Assembly (NCBI GenBank): GCA_019351895.1
Contig: JABBOH010000013.1
Span: forward strand, 1 to 64,000
From: Pseudomonadota bacterium
GTDB lineage: Bacteria > Pseudomonadota > Alphaproteobacteria > Acetobacterales > Acetobacteraceae
Length of the DNA: 64,000 nucleotides
Reading direction: 5' to 3'
Part shown: positions 26,301-35,141 of the stretch, piece by piece
Numbering within the stretch: the stretch's first letter is position 1
Layout of the letters: each line of letters opens with the position of its first letter
Notes under the pieces: generated by a model
The model's database searches: none
What the model saw: only the letters and a program-made list of their open reading frames with translations
Told to the model about the DNA's origin: nothing
Made by a program: the position numbers and the translations under genes

Positions 26301-26417
26301 ATTCGGCAGCGAGGCGACGGGGAGGAAGAAATACGCGACACCGCCGGCGATCATGAGCCCGATCGCCAGCAGAATCGTGCCCACGGGCCGCCGGATAAAG
26401 GGCGTGGAGATCGACAC
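23313..26417 (-). CDS. RND efflux permease, MdtC-like
   Basis: A 1034-residue RND pump. N-terminal helix (MSISTPFIRRPVGTILL), two large periplasmic loops, and twelve membrane helices. The proton-relay pair is in TM4 (GFVVDDAIVMIEN) and the relay Lys in TM10 (GIVKKNAIMMVDF). The motif FLPSEDTGLLMGQTQAAPDISF fits the HAE1 group, MdtC branch. It pairs with the RND pump 6 bp upstream, as in MdtBC heteromers. Last gene of the operon OMF-adaptor-RND-RND. Confidence 0.94.
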   Translation of the reverse strand: MSISTPFIRRPVGTILLAIGLMIAGGVAYFFLPVASLPNVDLPAVVVFASRPGASPETMANSIAAPLERHLGQIPGMNELTSLSSTGSTSIICIFDVNRNIDAAAADVQAAINASAADLPSDLPSAPYYRKFNPSDAPVLTIALTSDTLSIAQIYDAVDTILVQRLSQAPGVAQVSESGADKPAVRVQLNPTAVALTGLSAQTISQTIGNANVIQPIGTIQGPERAETLQVNGQLTTARQYGGLVVKAAKDGVVHLRTLGNVINSVATLKLAAWDGQKPAILLDITKEPGANVIQTVDGVKKLIPEIMKLMPSGIHETILTDRTTTIRASVADVQYTLLITVLLVLSVVLVFLQRTVLTIAAGVTIPLSIAGTLAGMWFEGFTIDNFSLLAITISVGFVVDDAIVMIENIHSHVEQGMPPMRAALRGSRQIGFTVMSITISLVAVFSPMVFMPGIMGRLFHEFATTLVMAVVISAAVSLTVTPMICAWFMRSQNPRTRRTFHRRVGRQLGVGFERGFSTVLRGYGRSLDWVLRHRILMNLVMVGTIIFTVWLYVIVPKSFLPSEDTGLLMGQTQAAPDISFKAMEKLQRRVVAVLLKDPAIAEVGSRIGVASGFSSLNRGNLYISLKPIDERHVSDKVVIARLRKPLAQIAGIQTFLMAQQDLRTGGRSSAADYDFVLSGDNLAELQLWAHKLEAKLKTIPQLTDVTSDQDKAGPEADLVVDRNAAARMNVQMSAIDQALNNSFAQRQISTIYQQRNQYKVVLEALPRLQVDPSQLDRVYVTSTTGHQVPLSAVAHVEHGSAPLTVRHQGQFPEATVSFSLKTGTSVSQGEALVQQATQAIFLPGDIHAEFAGNAKLFQQSANSEPLLLLAALLAIYVVLGVLYESLTQPLTILSTLPSAGVGALLALLATGTPLSIIAIIGIFLLMGIVKKNAIMMVDFALEAERHRGLAPVEAIKEACIARFRPIIMTTLAALLGAMPLAFAFGIGYEYRRPLGIAIIGGLIVSQMLTLYTTPVIYVALQRKPRLRKVALPA

Positions 26418-26423
26418 GCGGTC

Positions 26424-29400
26424 TCAGCCCGGCTGGCTGGCCGCGGCGGCCGAGCGGCGGCGCGGCACTGGGCGCAGCCGCTCCATCGCAAGATAGATCA
26501 CAGGCGTGGTGTACAGCGTCAGCAACTGGCTGAGCAGAAGGCCGCCGACGATGGTGATGCCGAGCGGCCGGCGCAGTTCGGAGCCCGCACCGCCCTGGAT
26601 GATCAGCGGCAGCGCGCCGAGGAGGGCTGCCATCGTCGTCATCATGATCGGCCGGAAGCGCAACAGGCAGGCTTGTTCAATGGCCTGGGCTGCGGTTTTG
26701 CGGCCCGTGCTCTGCGCCTCGATCGCGAAGTCGATCATCATGATCGCGTTCTTCTTCACGATGCCCATGAGCAGGACGACCCCGACCAAAGCCACGATGG
26801 AGAGGTCGTTGCCGGTCACGATCAGCGCCAGCAGCGCGCCGATGCCGGCCGAGGGGAGCGTCGAGAGGATCGTCACCGGGTGGATCGTGCTTTCGTACAG
26901 CACGCCGAGCACGATGTAGATCACCACGATGGCGGCGAGGATCAGCCAGGGCTCAGAGGCGAGGGAGCTCTGGAATTCGGCGGCGTCACCCTGGTAGCTG
27001 CCGGAGATGGTGCCCGGCACGCCAATCTCGGTCTCGGCGCGGGAAATCGCGTCGACCGCCGCGCCGAGGGAGACGCCCGGCGCGAGATCGAACCCGATGG
27101 TGGCGGCCGGGAACTGCTCGTCATGCATGATGGAGAGCGGCGTCGTTCCGCGCGTGACGCTGGCGAAGGCGTCCAGCGGCACCTGCGCGGAGGTGCTGGA
27201 GGATGTGCCCGTCGAAGCCGTGGTCGTCGCCGTCTGCGTGTTGGAACTGCCGGAGGAGACGGCGGTGCTGCTCGAGGACGAACTCGTGTTGTTGCTGGTG
27301 TTCGCGGTGCTGGCGCTCGAATTGGACGCCCCGCTGCTTACCACGTTGCCGGGGAAATAGAGGCGGTTGAGCAGGTCCGGGCTGCTGGCGAACCGTGGAT
27401 CGACCTCCAAGATGACGCGATACTGGTTGCTCTGGCCGAAGATGGTGGAGACCTGCCGCTGCCCGAAGGCATCGTCGAGAATATTCTCGACCGTCTGCAT
27501 CGAGACGCCGAGCCGCATCGCCTCGGCGCGGTGGACATGGATCGAGATGGCGCCGCCATCGTTCTGCTGGTCGCTGCTGACATGGGCGAGCTGGGGCAGG
27601 GTCTGCAGCTTGGCCAGCAGCCTCGGGACGAATGCATTGAGTTCCTTCGCGTCCGTGTCGGTCAGCTGATACTGATAGGCGGTGCGCGTAATGCTGGTGC
27701 CGAGCTGGATGTCCTGCACCGGCTGATAATAGATGGTCAGGCCCGGAATATCGGCCGCCGCCTGCCGCAGCTCGCTCACGATCTCCGTGACGCCGGGTCG
27801 CTGGCCGATCGGCGCGAGCGTGATGGTGATCTGGCCGGAGTTGGGCGTCGTGTTCGCGGTGCCGGTGCCCACGTCGGAGACGACGTTGGTGACGCCGGGC
27901 ACCGTGCGGAAAGCCGCCGCCGCTCGGCTCTGCAGCGCGATCATGGCCGGGATCGAGATCTGCTGAGAGGCATCGGTGACCGCGATGACCGAGCCGGTGT
28001 CCTGCTGCGGCAGGAAGCCCTTCGGCACGACGACATAGAGCAGGATGGTGCCGACGAGCGTCCCGGCCGAGATGAGCAGCACGAGCAACTGGCGGCGCAG
28101 CACCCAGATCAGCGTGACGCGGTAGAAGGCGAGCAGACGGTCGAATCCGGCTTCCGCCACCCTGGCAGGCCATGCCGGCCGCTCGTCCGACATGGGGCGC
28201 AGCAGCCGCCCGCACATCATCGGCGTCAGCGTCAGCGAGATGACCGCTGAGACGATGACCGCGACCGAGAGCGTGACGGCGAATTCGTGGAACAGCTTGC
28301 CGACCACACCCGACATGAACAGCAGCGGGATGAAGACGGCGATCAGCGAGATCGTCAGCGAGATGATGGTGAAGCCGATCTGCCGCGCGCCGCGATAGGC
28401 GGCCTCGAGCGGCGGAACCCCATCCTCGATGAAGCGCACGACATTCTCGATCATGACGATCGCGTCGTCGACGACGAAACCGGCCGCGACGGTCAGCGCC
28501 ATCAGCGAGAGGTTATCGAGGCCGTAGCCGAGGAAATACATGATGCCGAAGGTGCCGATGAGCGACAGCGGCAGCGCGAGGCCCGGGATGATGGTGGCGC
28601 GGACCGACCCCAGGAACAGGTAGATGACCAGCACCACGAGCAGAATGCTGAGGAGCAGGGTGAACTGCACGTCGTTCACGGACGCGCGGATGGTTGTCGT
28701 GCGGTCGCTGACCAGGGTGAGCTTCACGCTGCCCGGCAGCGTCTTCTCGAGCTTGGGTAGCGCCTGCTTCACGAGGTCGGCTGTCGCGACGATGTTGGCG
28801 CCGGGTTCGCGCTGGATGGTGAGCACGACCGCCGGCCGGCCGTTGAACCGGACATCCGTCTGGTTGTTCTCCATGCCGGTGACGACGCGCCCCACGTCGC
28901 GCACGCGCACCGGCGCCCCGTTCCTCCAGGCGACCACGAGGTTTGAATAGGCGTCCGCGCTCTCCAACTGGTCGTTGGCGCCGATGGTGAAGGACTGGGT
29001 CGGGCCGTCGAACCCGCCCTTGGAGCCGTTCTGGTTGCCGTTGGTCACGGCGTTTCGAACGTCCTCCAGCGACAGGCTATAGGCCGCGAGCCGCGCCGGA
29101 TCGATCTGGATGCGGTAGGCTTGGCGCAGGCCGCCGAGCACGGTGACCTGCCCGACGCCGCTGATCTGGCTGAGCTTCGGCTGCAGCAGCGTAACGGCGT
29201 CATCCGCGAGGTTGTAGAGCGGCACGGACGAGGAGGTCATCGCCAGTGTGACGATGGGCGTGTCGGCTGGATTGACCTTCGCATAGGTCGGCGGGTAGGG
29301 CAGCGATGTCGGCAGCGTCCCCGCCGACGCGTTGATCGCCGACTGCACGTCCTGAGCCGCGTTGTCGATGTCGCGGTTGAGCGCGAACTGCATGACGATC

Positions 29401-29669
29401 TGGCTGAGCCCCTGCGAACTCGTCGAGGTCATGCCGACGACGCCCTGGATCTCGCCGAGTTGGCGTTCAAGCGGAGCGGTGATGAGGTTCGCCACCGTGT
29501 CGGGCCCGGCGCCCGGCAACTGGGTCGTGACGACGATGGTTGGAAACTCCACCTCGGGCAACGAGGAGACGGGCAGTTCCATGTAGCCGAGCAAACCGGA
29601 CAGCAGCACCGCGACGGCCAGGAGAGCCGTGGCGATCGGCCGCGCGATGAAGGGCGCCGAAACGTTCAC
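26424..29669 (-). CDS. RND efflux permease, MdtB-like, with Ser/Thr-rich insert
   Basis: A 1081-residue RND pump, about 40 residues longer than typical MdtB. N terminus MNVSAPFIARPIATALLAVA; proton relay GFVVDDAIVMIENV; relay Lys in GIVKKNAIMMIDF. The extra length is a low-complexity Ser/Thr/Asn stretch near residues 773-827 (SSASTANTSNNTSSSSSST and flanks) in the second periplasmic loop, between FPGNVVSSG and QVPLDAFASV. Its start overlaps the adaptor stop (ATGA). Likely forms a heterotrimer with the MdtC-like pump. Confidence 0.94.
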   Translation of the reverse strand: MNVSAPFIARPIATALLAVAVLLSGLLGYMELPVSSLPEVEFPTIVVTTQLPGAGPDTVANLITAPLERQLGEIQGVVGMTSTSSQGLSQIVMQFALNRDIDNAAQDVQSAINASAGTLPTSLPYPPTYAKVNPADTPIVTLAMTSSSVPLYNLADDAVTLLQPKLSQISGVGQVTVLGGLRQAYRIQIDPARLAAYSLSLEDVRNAVTNGNQNGSKGGFDGPTQSFTIGANDQLESADAYSNLVVAWRNGAPVRVRDVGRVVTGMENNQTDVRFNGRPAVVLTIQREPGANIVATADLVKQALPKLEKTLPGSVKLTLVSDRTTTIRASVNDVQFTLLLSILLVVLVIYLFLGSVRATIIPGLALPLSLIGTFGIMYFLGYGLDNLSLMALTVAAGFVVDDAIVMIENVVRFIEDGVPPLEAAYRGARQIGFTIISLTISLIAVFIPLLFMSGVVGKLFHEFAVTLSVAVIVSAVISLTLTPMMCGRLLRPMSDERPAWPARVAEAGFDRLLAFYRVTLIWVLRRQLLVLLISAGTLVGTILLYVVVPKGFLPQQDTGSVIAVTDASQQISIPAMIALQSRAAAAFRTVPGVTNVVSDVGTGTANTTPNSGQITITLAPIGQRPGVTEIVSELRQAAADIPGLTIYYQPVQDIQLGTSITRTAYQYQLTDTDAKELNAFVPRLLAKLQTLPQLAHVSSDQQNDGGAISIHVHRAEAMRLGVSMQTVENILDDAFGQRQVSTIFGQSNQYRVILEVDPRFASSPDLLNRLYFPGNVVSSGASNSSASTANTSNNTSSSSSSTAVSSGSSNTQTATTTASTGTSSSTSAQVPLDAFASVTRGTTPLSIMHDEQFPAATIGFDLAPGVSLGAAVDAISRAETEIGVPGTISGSYQGDAAEFQSSLASEPWLILAAIVVIYIVLGVLYESTIHPVTILSTLPSAGIGALLALIVTGNDLSIVALVGVVLLMGIVKKNAIMMIDFAIEAQSTGRKTAAQAIEQACLLRFRPIMMTTMAALLGALPLIIQGGAGSELRRPLGITIVGGLLLSQLLTLYTTPVIYLAMERLRPVPRRRSAAAASQPG

Positions 29670-30925
29670 GTCGGCTGAGCCTGCGTCGCTGCCGTGGCGC
29701 TATGGTGCGGATGATGGCCGGTCGTCTCGGCCGTCGCGGTCGGCGCGGGGGGCACGATCTTCACCTTGGCCCCGTCAGTGAGCCGCGAGCCACCCTGCAG
29801 CACGACCTGCTGACCGGCCGAAAGACCGCTCGGGATGACCGCCAGCTGGTCGTTCTCCTGCCCGACCGTGACCGCCGTCTGCTTGACCGTGCCATCAGGC
29901 GCGACGACATAGACGAAGCTGTTGGTGGGTCCGGTCTGGATCGCCGAGGGCGGCACGGTGAGCACGCCCTTCAGGACCTTGACGGTCAGATGCGCGGTGA
30001 CGAAGCCGCCGGGCCAGAGATGCAAATCCGTGTTCGGGAAATAGGCCTTGAGCTTGATCGTGCCCGTCGTGGTGTCGACCTGATTGTCGACCACGTCGAG
30101 CGTCGCGGTCTCCTCCGGGCCGCCCGTATTCCCCTCAGGGTCGACGGAGACCGGTAGAGGGCCCTGGGCCTTGGCATCGACAATCTCGGGCAGATCCTGC
30201 TGCGGCAGGGTGAAGATGACGCCGATCGGCTTCAGTGTCGTGAGCGTGACGATGCCCGTGCCGCTGCCGGCCTGCACGATGTTGCCGAGATCGATGTTGC
30301 GGATGCCGAGCTTGCCGTCGACGGGTGCCTTGATCGTGCAGTAGCTGAGATTGGTCTGCGCCTGCTCGATCGCGGCCTTGTCCTGCTCGACGAGCGCCTT
30401 GGTTTCCTGGACCGTCGCCTGCTCATCCTCGGCGATCTGCTTCGATTCGTAGTTCGAGCGGGTGAGCTGGTTGTAGCGGGCGAGGTCGCGCTGGGCTCCA
30501 GCCAGCGTCGCCTGATCCTGGTCGAGCTTCGCGCGGTCCTGGTCGAGCGTCGCCTGATAGGTGCGCGGATCGATCCGGGCCAGCACATCCCCGGCCTTAA
30601 CGTCCTGACCTTCCCTGAAGTCGATGGCGATGAGCGGCCCGGTCACCATCGGGCTGATGGTGACCGTGTTGGAGGCCTGGACGGTGCCGAGACCGGTGAG
30701 CACGACCGGAACGTCGGTCGCCTTGACCGACGCCACCGTGACCGGTGTTGGCTGGTTGTCACCGGGCTTTCCCTTGCGTGCCGGCTGGGCGTCGGTCCGG
30801 AAGCTTAGGGCGAGCGCCGCGCCGCCCACGACGACGACGAGGCCGAGCACCGCGATCCAGGTCCGGCTGGTCCTCCGGCGCTGGGGTGGTTCGGGAGGCG
30901 TGAGGTCCGACATTGACGGGCTCAT
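29666..30925 (-). CDS. RND periplasmic adaptor (MdtA-like)
   Basis: A 419-residue membrane fusion protein: one N-terminal membrane helix (WIAVLGLVVVVGGAALAL), lipoyl half-motifs (IDFREGQDVKAGDVLARID and IKAPVDGKLGIRNIDLGNIV), a central coiled-coil (TLDQDRAKLDQDQATLAGAQ), then beta-barrel and membrane-proximal domains. A Pro/Thr/His-rich C-terminal tail is present (TTGHHPHHSATAATQ). It links the RND pair to the outer-membrane factor. ATG 30925 overlaps the stop of the upstream gene; a second in-frame ATG is at 30913. Confidence 0.93.
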   Translation of the reverse strand: MSPSMSDLTPPEPPQRRRTSRTWIAVLGLVVVVGGAALALSFRTDAQPARKGKPGDNQPTPVTVASVKATDVPVVLTGLGTVQASNTVTISPMVTGPLIAIDFREGQDVKAGDVLARIDPRTYQATLDQDRAKLDQDQATLAGAQRDLARYNQLTRSNYESKQIAEDEQATVQETKALVEQDKAAIEQAQTNLSYCTIKAPVDGKLGIRNIDLGNIVQAGSGTGIVTLTTLKPIGVIFTLPQQDLPEIVDAKAQGPLPVSVDPEGNTGGPEETATLDVVDNQVDTTTGTIKLKAYFPNTDLHLWPGGFVTAHLTVKVLKGVLTVPPSAIQTGPTNSFVYVVAPDGTVKQTAVTVGQENDQLAVIPSGLSAGQQVVLQGGSRLTDGAKVKIVPPAPTATAETTGHHPHHSATAATQAQPT

Positions 30926-32433
30926 GGGATGATGGACGGGTTGATGGCCGGAACGGGCTGCGCGGTCGCCGGCACGGTCTGCTGCCAGCCGCCGCCGAGC
31001 GCCTTGAACAGGGCGACGAGGGCCTGGAAGCGGGCAAGCTGGACCGTAACGAGCGTATTCTCATCGCCCAGCTGGGTCTGCTGGGCCTGTAGCAGGGAGG
31101 TGATGTCGACCGTTCCGGCCTCGAGCTGGGCGCGGGAAATCGTCGTCGCAAGCTGTGCCTGCTTCACCGCCACCCGCTGCAGCGCCTCCTGCTGGGTCGC
31201 GTAGTATACCTGGGTCAGCGCTGTCTCGACATCAGTATAGGCCTGCAGGACCGTCTGCTGGTAGGCGGCGACGTCCTCCCGCGCGATCGCGCGGTTCTCG
31301 GCCACTTGCCCGGACAGCGCGCCGTTGTCGAACAGGGTCTGCACCGCGTTCGCCGCCGCGCTCAGGATCAGCGACTGCGGCGCCAGCAGGCCGGCAAGCG
31401 CGCCGTTCTGCCAGCCCATGGAACCGGAGAGGGTGAGGGTCGGAAACAGCGCCGCGCGCGCGGCGCGGGTGCTGGCGACGGCCGATACCAGCGTCGCCTC
31501 GGCTTGCGCGACATCGGGGCGGCGGCGCAGCAGGTCGATCGGAAGACCCGGAACAACCACCGGCGTCGGGATCGTCCGCAGCGTGCCCGGGTTGATGGCG
31601 ATCTCCTCGGGCGGCCGCCCGACGAGAATACCGAGGGCGATGACTTCCTGCCTCTCGAACGAGACGAGGTTGGGGATCGTCGCGCGCTCGCCGGCCACGA
31701 GCGCGGCCTGCTGGGCGACATTGAGTGCCGAGACGGTGCCGGCGTCGAGCCGCGCCTGCTCGGCCTTCAGCAGGTCCTCGGCGAGGGAGAGGTTGCGGCG
31801 GGCAACGTCAAGTTCGTCCTGATAGGCGAGCGCCGCGAACCATGTATCGGCGACCTCGCTCACGATCGTCAGCGCGGTCACCTGGGCCGCGAAGCGGGCG
31901 GCGACCGCGCTCGCTTCCGACGCCTCGAAGGTGGCGAGGTTGCGGCCCCAGAAATCGACCTCGTAGGAGGCCGAGAGCTGCGCGCTGTAGGTGCGGGTGT
32001 CGACGATCCCCCGGCCGATCTGCGTCACCGCGCCATTGCTGCCGACGACGGCGCCGTATCCGCTGCTGCTGCCGTTACCGGCATTGACCTGATTCCAGCT
32101 CGCGCTCGGCGCCGCGGTGACGGAAGGCAGAAGCGCGCCGCCCGCGACCCGTACGGCAGCGTCTGCTGCCGATACCGCCGCGATCGCCTCCTGGATCGTG
32201 TAGTTGTGGGTCTCCGCCTCGGCTTCGAGCGTGTCGAGTTCCGGCGAACGGAAGCCCTGCCACCAGCCTCGGTTCGGCCAGATGGGGGCCACGCCTCGGC
32301 CGCCCGGACCCGTGGCGCCGGGCGCCAGGAAAACGTCGGGGGTGTCGGTCTGCGGATGATGGTAATTCGGACCAAGATCGCAGCCCATCAGCGGCAGCAT
32401 CGGCAGGAAGCCAAGAAGGAGGCGGCGGATCAC
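30922..32433 (-). CDS. Outer-membrane efflux lipoprotein (NodT/OprM family)
   Basis: A 503-residue outer-membrane factor: lipoprotein signal ending LPLMGC, then duplicated TolC-type helical repeats (PNRGWWQGFRSPELDTLEAEA; RRRPDVAQAEATLVSA; LFKALGGGWQQ). It forms the exit duct of the tripartite pump. Start is GTG 32433 with AGGGG about 8 nt upstream. First gene of the four-gene efflux operon, reading OMF-adaptor-RND-RND, an order different from enterobacterial mdtABCD. Confidence 0.92.
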   Translation of the reverse strand: MIRRLLLGFLPMLPLMGCDLGPNYHHPQTDTPDVFLAPGATGPGGRGVAPIWPNRGWWQGFRSPELDTLEAEAETHNYTIQEAIAAVSAADAAVRVAGGALLPSVTAAPSASWNQVNAGNGSSSGYGAVVGSNGAVTQIGRGIVDTRTYSAQLSASYEVDFWGRNLATFEASEASAVAARFAAQVTALTIVSEVADTWFAALAYQDELDVARRNLSLAEDLLKAEQARLDAGTVSALNVAQQAALVAGERATIPNLVSFERQEVIALGILVGRPPEEIAINPGTLRTIPTPVVVPGLPIDLLRRRPDVAQAEATLVSAVASTRAARAALFPTLTLSGSMGWQNGALAGLLAPQSLILSAAANAVQTLFDNGALSGQVAENRAIAREDVAAYQQTVLQAYTDVETALTQVYYATQQEALQRVAVKQAQLATTISRAQLEAGTVDITSLLQAQQTQLGDENTLVTVQLARFQALVALFKALGGGWQQTVPATAQPVPAINPSIIP

Positions 32434-32445
32434 TCTATCCCCTGT

Positions 32446-32490
32446 GCTGCGGGCCCCTGTGCCGCGGGCCTGTATGCTGCGGACCCGCCC
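32446..32490. repeat. Three 15-bp degenerate tandem repeats in the efflux leader
   Basis: Units starting at 32446, 32461 and 32476 share the core GC(T/C)GCGG(G/A)CC. They lie 13-57 bp upstream of the outer-membrane factor start codon, in the presumed leader or promoter. A short microsatellite-like or regulator-binding array; function unknown. Confidence 0.45.
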
Positions 32491-32518
32491 GGCCCGGGCC
32501 GATGCGTGGCTATGACGC

Positions 32519-33535
32519 CTATGTAACAGGCCTATTGCGAGGGTGTCTTCGGCGGGAAGATGGCAGCCCCGTCATTACCTCGTCGCGGAGGCGTCGCCAG
32601 AGCCCCCCGCGCCAAGCGGTATCGGTCGCGACAAGATACCTCCGGCCCTCGGCACTCATACGCTTCGGCGGCATGGCCAGAGGCATGCGAAGGGCCGCAA
32701 AAATCGCGCGGCCGCTCTGACGCGCGAGACCAAGCCTCACACCCTTCAAACCATAAGCTGCGGATCGGACGAAGAACGGGCCCGATGGCGTACGCCATTT
32801 GCGCGCGATGTATAGCCGGTTACGCACGAACAGGAACCAGCGTCTCCCCGACCAGTGGACCCGGCCTTCGCTCGCGAGCTTGTGATGGATGGCGATGTCG
32901 CCTGCATAGCGCAGCTGCCACCCCCGGTCGATGGCGCGGAGAGCGAAGTCGTATTCCTCCCAGGTGAAGAACAGCTCGGCATCGTAGCCGCCGATCTCAT
33001 TCCAGGTGGCCCGGCGGATCGCATGGCCCGCGCCCACGAAGGTCGCGCAGGCGAACCGCTCCCCGGCGCAGGCTCTCAACGCCTCCGGATATCCCCATGA
33101 GGCGTCATCGTCGCCGCTGCCGTCCGCGTTCATGATGCGAAACCCGAGCGCGGCCAGCTGCGGCTCACCGTCAAGCAGGACGACTGCCCGCGCGGCCGTG
33201 GCCGCATCCGCGAAGACAGCGTCGTTGTCGAGCGCGATCATCATGCGGCCGTGGCCGAGGGAAGCGGCGCGGTTGCGGCCCTCCGCGACCCCGAGATTGC
33301 GGCCGGCGGAGGCCAGCACGGCGTGGGCATGGGCGCCGATCAGCGCGCTCAGCCGCGCCAGCGTGACGGCCGACGACCCCTGATCAAAGACGATGACGTG
33401 CTGCCGAAGCCCTAACTGGCCGAGCGCCGAGAGAATCGCGGTTTCGGTCTCGCCGACGCGGTCGAGGCTCAGGATGAGGATATCCGCGTCGTAGGCGCCG
33501 GCGCCGGGTGGGCTGCCGGCCAGGATTTGGATCAT
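32519..33535 (-). CDS. Glycosyltransferase family 2 protein
   Basis: About 338 residues from ATG 33535, which overlaps the stop of the upstream GT2 gene (ATGA) and so is preferred to the upstream in-frame start at 33736. GT-A fold: DADILILSLDRV at the N terminus, ALDNDAVF (DxD-like metal site), GAGHAIRRATWNEIGGYDAELFFTWEEYDF typical of rhamnosyltransferase-like GT2. No membrane helix. Likely adds a sugar to a surface glycan precursor; the acceptor is unknown. Confidence 0.88.
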   Translation of the reverse strand: MIQILAGSPPGAGAYDADILILSLDRVGETETAILSALGQLGLRQHVIVFDQGSSAVTLARLSALIGAHAHAVLASAGRNLGVAEGRNRAASLGHGRMMIALDNDAVFADAATAARAVVLLDGEPQLAALGFRIMNADGSGDDDASWGYPEALRACAGERFACATFVGAGHAIRRATWNEIGGYDAELFFTWEEYDFALRAIDRGWQLRYAGDIAIHHKLASEGRVHWSGRRWFLFVRNRLYIARKWRTPSGPFFVRSAAYGLKGVRLGLARQSGRAIFAALRMPLAMPPKRMSAEGRRYLVATDTAWRGGLWRRLRDEVMTGLPSSRRRHPRNRPVT

Positions 33536-34515
33536 ACGACCGGGGAGACGGCCTTCAGCGATAAGTAAGCGATCCGCCTTGTCTCCCTCCGGCTGCGCGC
33601 CACGGAGTCGAGGATCAGCCCGCAAAACAACGAGAGGAATGCGAGGCTGACGAAGGTCACCGAGAGAATCGCGGTGGGCAGCCGTGGAACGAAGCCGGTC
33701 CTGAGAAAATAGGAGACGAGCGGCATGCCTAGGCAAAGGCCGAAGAGCGCCAGAACCGCCCCGATCGTGGAGAAGAACAGCAGCGGCCGCTCCTCCCTCA
33801 CGAGGTTGACGATGGTGCGGAAGATGCGGATGCCGTCCCGGTAGGTGTGCAGCTTGGAGGCCGAGCCGAGCTGACGCTCCTGGTAGCGGGTGCGCATCTC
33901 CCCGAGAGGCATGGCGAGTTCCAGGGCATGAACCGTGAACTCGGTCTCGGTCTCGAACCCCACGGACAGCGCCGGGAAAGACTTGACGAAACGCCGGCTG
34001 AACACCCGGTAGCCGGACAGCATGTCGGTGATCATGTCGCCGAACAGATGGCGCACGATACCCGTCAACACGCGGTTGCCGAACCGATGGCCGCGCCGGT
34101 AGCTCTCCTTCGAGGTGTCGACGCGCACGCCGGTCACCATGTCGAGTTGCTGGGTCGCGAGCATGTGGATCATGGCCGGCGCGTCCGTGGGATCATAGGT
34201 GCCGTCGCCGTCGACCAGAATATAGGCGTCCGCCTCGATATCGGCGAACATCCGACGGACCACATGGCCCTTGCCCTGCCGCCGCTCCAGCCGGACCGTC
34301 GCGCCCGCGGTCGCGGCGATGGCTGCTGTCTCGTCCGTCGAATTGTTGTCGTAGACGTAGATGCGCGCTCCGGGCAGGAGGCGGCGGAAGTCTGCGACGA
34401 CCTTGCCGATGGTGATGGCTTCGTCCCGGCACGGGATGAGGACCGCGATCCGCAGGCCGTCGACGCTCTCTCCGCTGTCGTCGTAATCGGAGAGGCGTCC
34501 GGTGGCGCCGGTCAT
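33532..34515 (-). CDS. Glycosyltransferase family 2, polyprenyl-phosphate sugar synthase-like
   Basis: About 327 residues. N-terminal GT-A domain: AVLIPCRDEAITIGKVVADF, YVYDNNSTDET, LVDGDGTYDP (DxD-like), TDMLSGYRVFSRR. Two C-terminal membrane helices (FFSTIGAVLALFGLCLGMPL; LSVTFVSLAFLSLFCGLIL). This matches dolichyl-phosphate-mannose synthase/GtrB-like enzymes that charge an undecaprenyl-phosphate carrier. Adjacent gtrA supplies the flippase. Start 34515 lies just after the gtrA stop. Confidence 0.9.
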   Translation of the reverse strand: MTGATGRLSDYDDSGESVDGLRIAVLIPCRDEAITIGKVVADFRRLLPGARIYVYDNNSTDETAAIAATAGATVRLERRQGKGHVVRRMFADIEADAYILVDGDGTYDPTDAPAMIHMLATQQLDMVTGVRVDTSKESYRRGHRFGNRVLTGIVRHLFGDMITDMLSGYRVFSRRFVKSFPALSVGFETETEFTVHALELAMPLGEMRTRYQERQLGSASKLHTYRDGIRIFRTIVNLVREERPLLFFSTIGAVLALFGLCLGMPLVSYFLRTGFVPRLPTAILSVTFVSLAFLSLFCGLILDSVARSRRETRRIAYLSLKAVSPVV

Positions 34516-34531
34516 CAGCACGGCGCGCTCC

Positions 34532-35068
34532 TCACCGAAAGACGATGCGGCGGGACATGGCAAAGTTCACGCCGAGGCCGCCGATGGCGCCGGCCGCGAG
34601 AGCCAGTACCGGGTGGAGACGGCAGTCGACCGACGTCGCGATCAGGGCGATGTAGATGCCGCGGTTGAGAATGAACCCGGCCGAATTCGTCGCGAGGTAG
34701 CGCATCCACTCGTAGTGGATACGACCCTTGCTGGCGCCGCGGAAAGTCCACATGCGGTTGAGGAACCAGTTCGACGTGCCTGCGACGAAGAAGGAGAGGA
34801 TGCCGGCCAGGATGAGCCCGACGCCGAAGCCGAAATGCGCAGAATAGACGAAGGCGTTATCGACCAGGAAGCCGACCGTGCCGACGACGCCGAAGCGCGC
34901 GAATTGCGTGGCCAGCGGGCGATGCTTGTCGATCTGCGCCATCGACATGGCGCGGAGCGAGGCACGGGTCGTCGCCGACGCGCGTTCCGCGAGCATGGGC
35001 TGCTCCCCGGATGCATCTGGATAGACGGCAAGGCTCGCGGCAGGATCGGGCAATTGACGGGCTTCCAT
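34532..35068 (-). CDS. GtrA family membrane protein (lipid-linked sugar flippase)
   Basis: About 178 residues: a soluble N-terminal stretch of about 60 residues, then four membrane helices with FARFGVVGTVGFLVDNAFVY and SNWFLNRMWTFRG, the GtrA signature. GtrA proteins flip undecaprenyl-phosphate-linked sugars made by GtrB-like enzymes. ATG 35068 has GAGAG upstream; an in-frame start at 35095 is weaker. Together with the two GT2 genes it suggests decoration of lipopolysaccharide or another surface glycan. Confidence 0.88.
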   Translation of the reverse strand: MEARQLPDPAASLAVYPDASGEQPMLAERASATTRASLRAMSMAQIDKHRPLATQFARFGVVGTVGFLVDNAFVYSAHFGFGVGLILAGILSFFVAGTSNWFLNRMWTFRGASKGRIHYEWMRYLATNSAGFILNRGIYIALIATSVDCRLHPVLALAAGAIGGLGVNFAMSRRIVFR

Positions 35069-35141
35069 GGTAGCTCTCGATCGGCCTCTTACCATTCCAC
35101 GGGTAAGGCGTCATTCAGGCTTTTGTGGGGTATGCGGCCCC

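Noticed and set aside
24057..28250. Long plus-strand frames (about 700 residues each) opposite the RND genes
   Set aside because: Antisense to two pumps with conserved motifs; rich in Arg, Asp and His with no domain.
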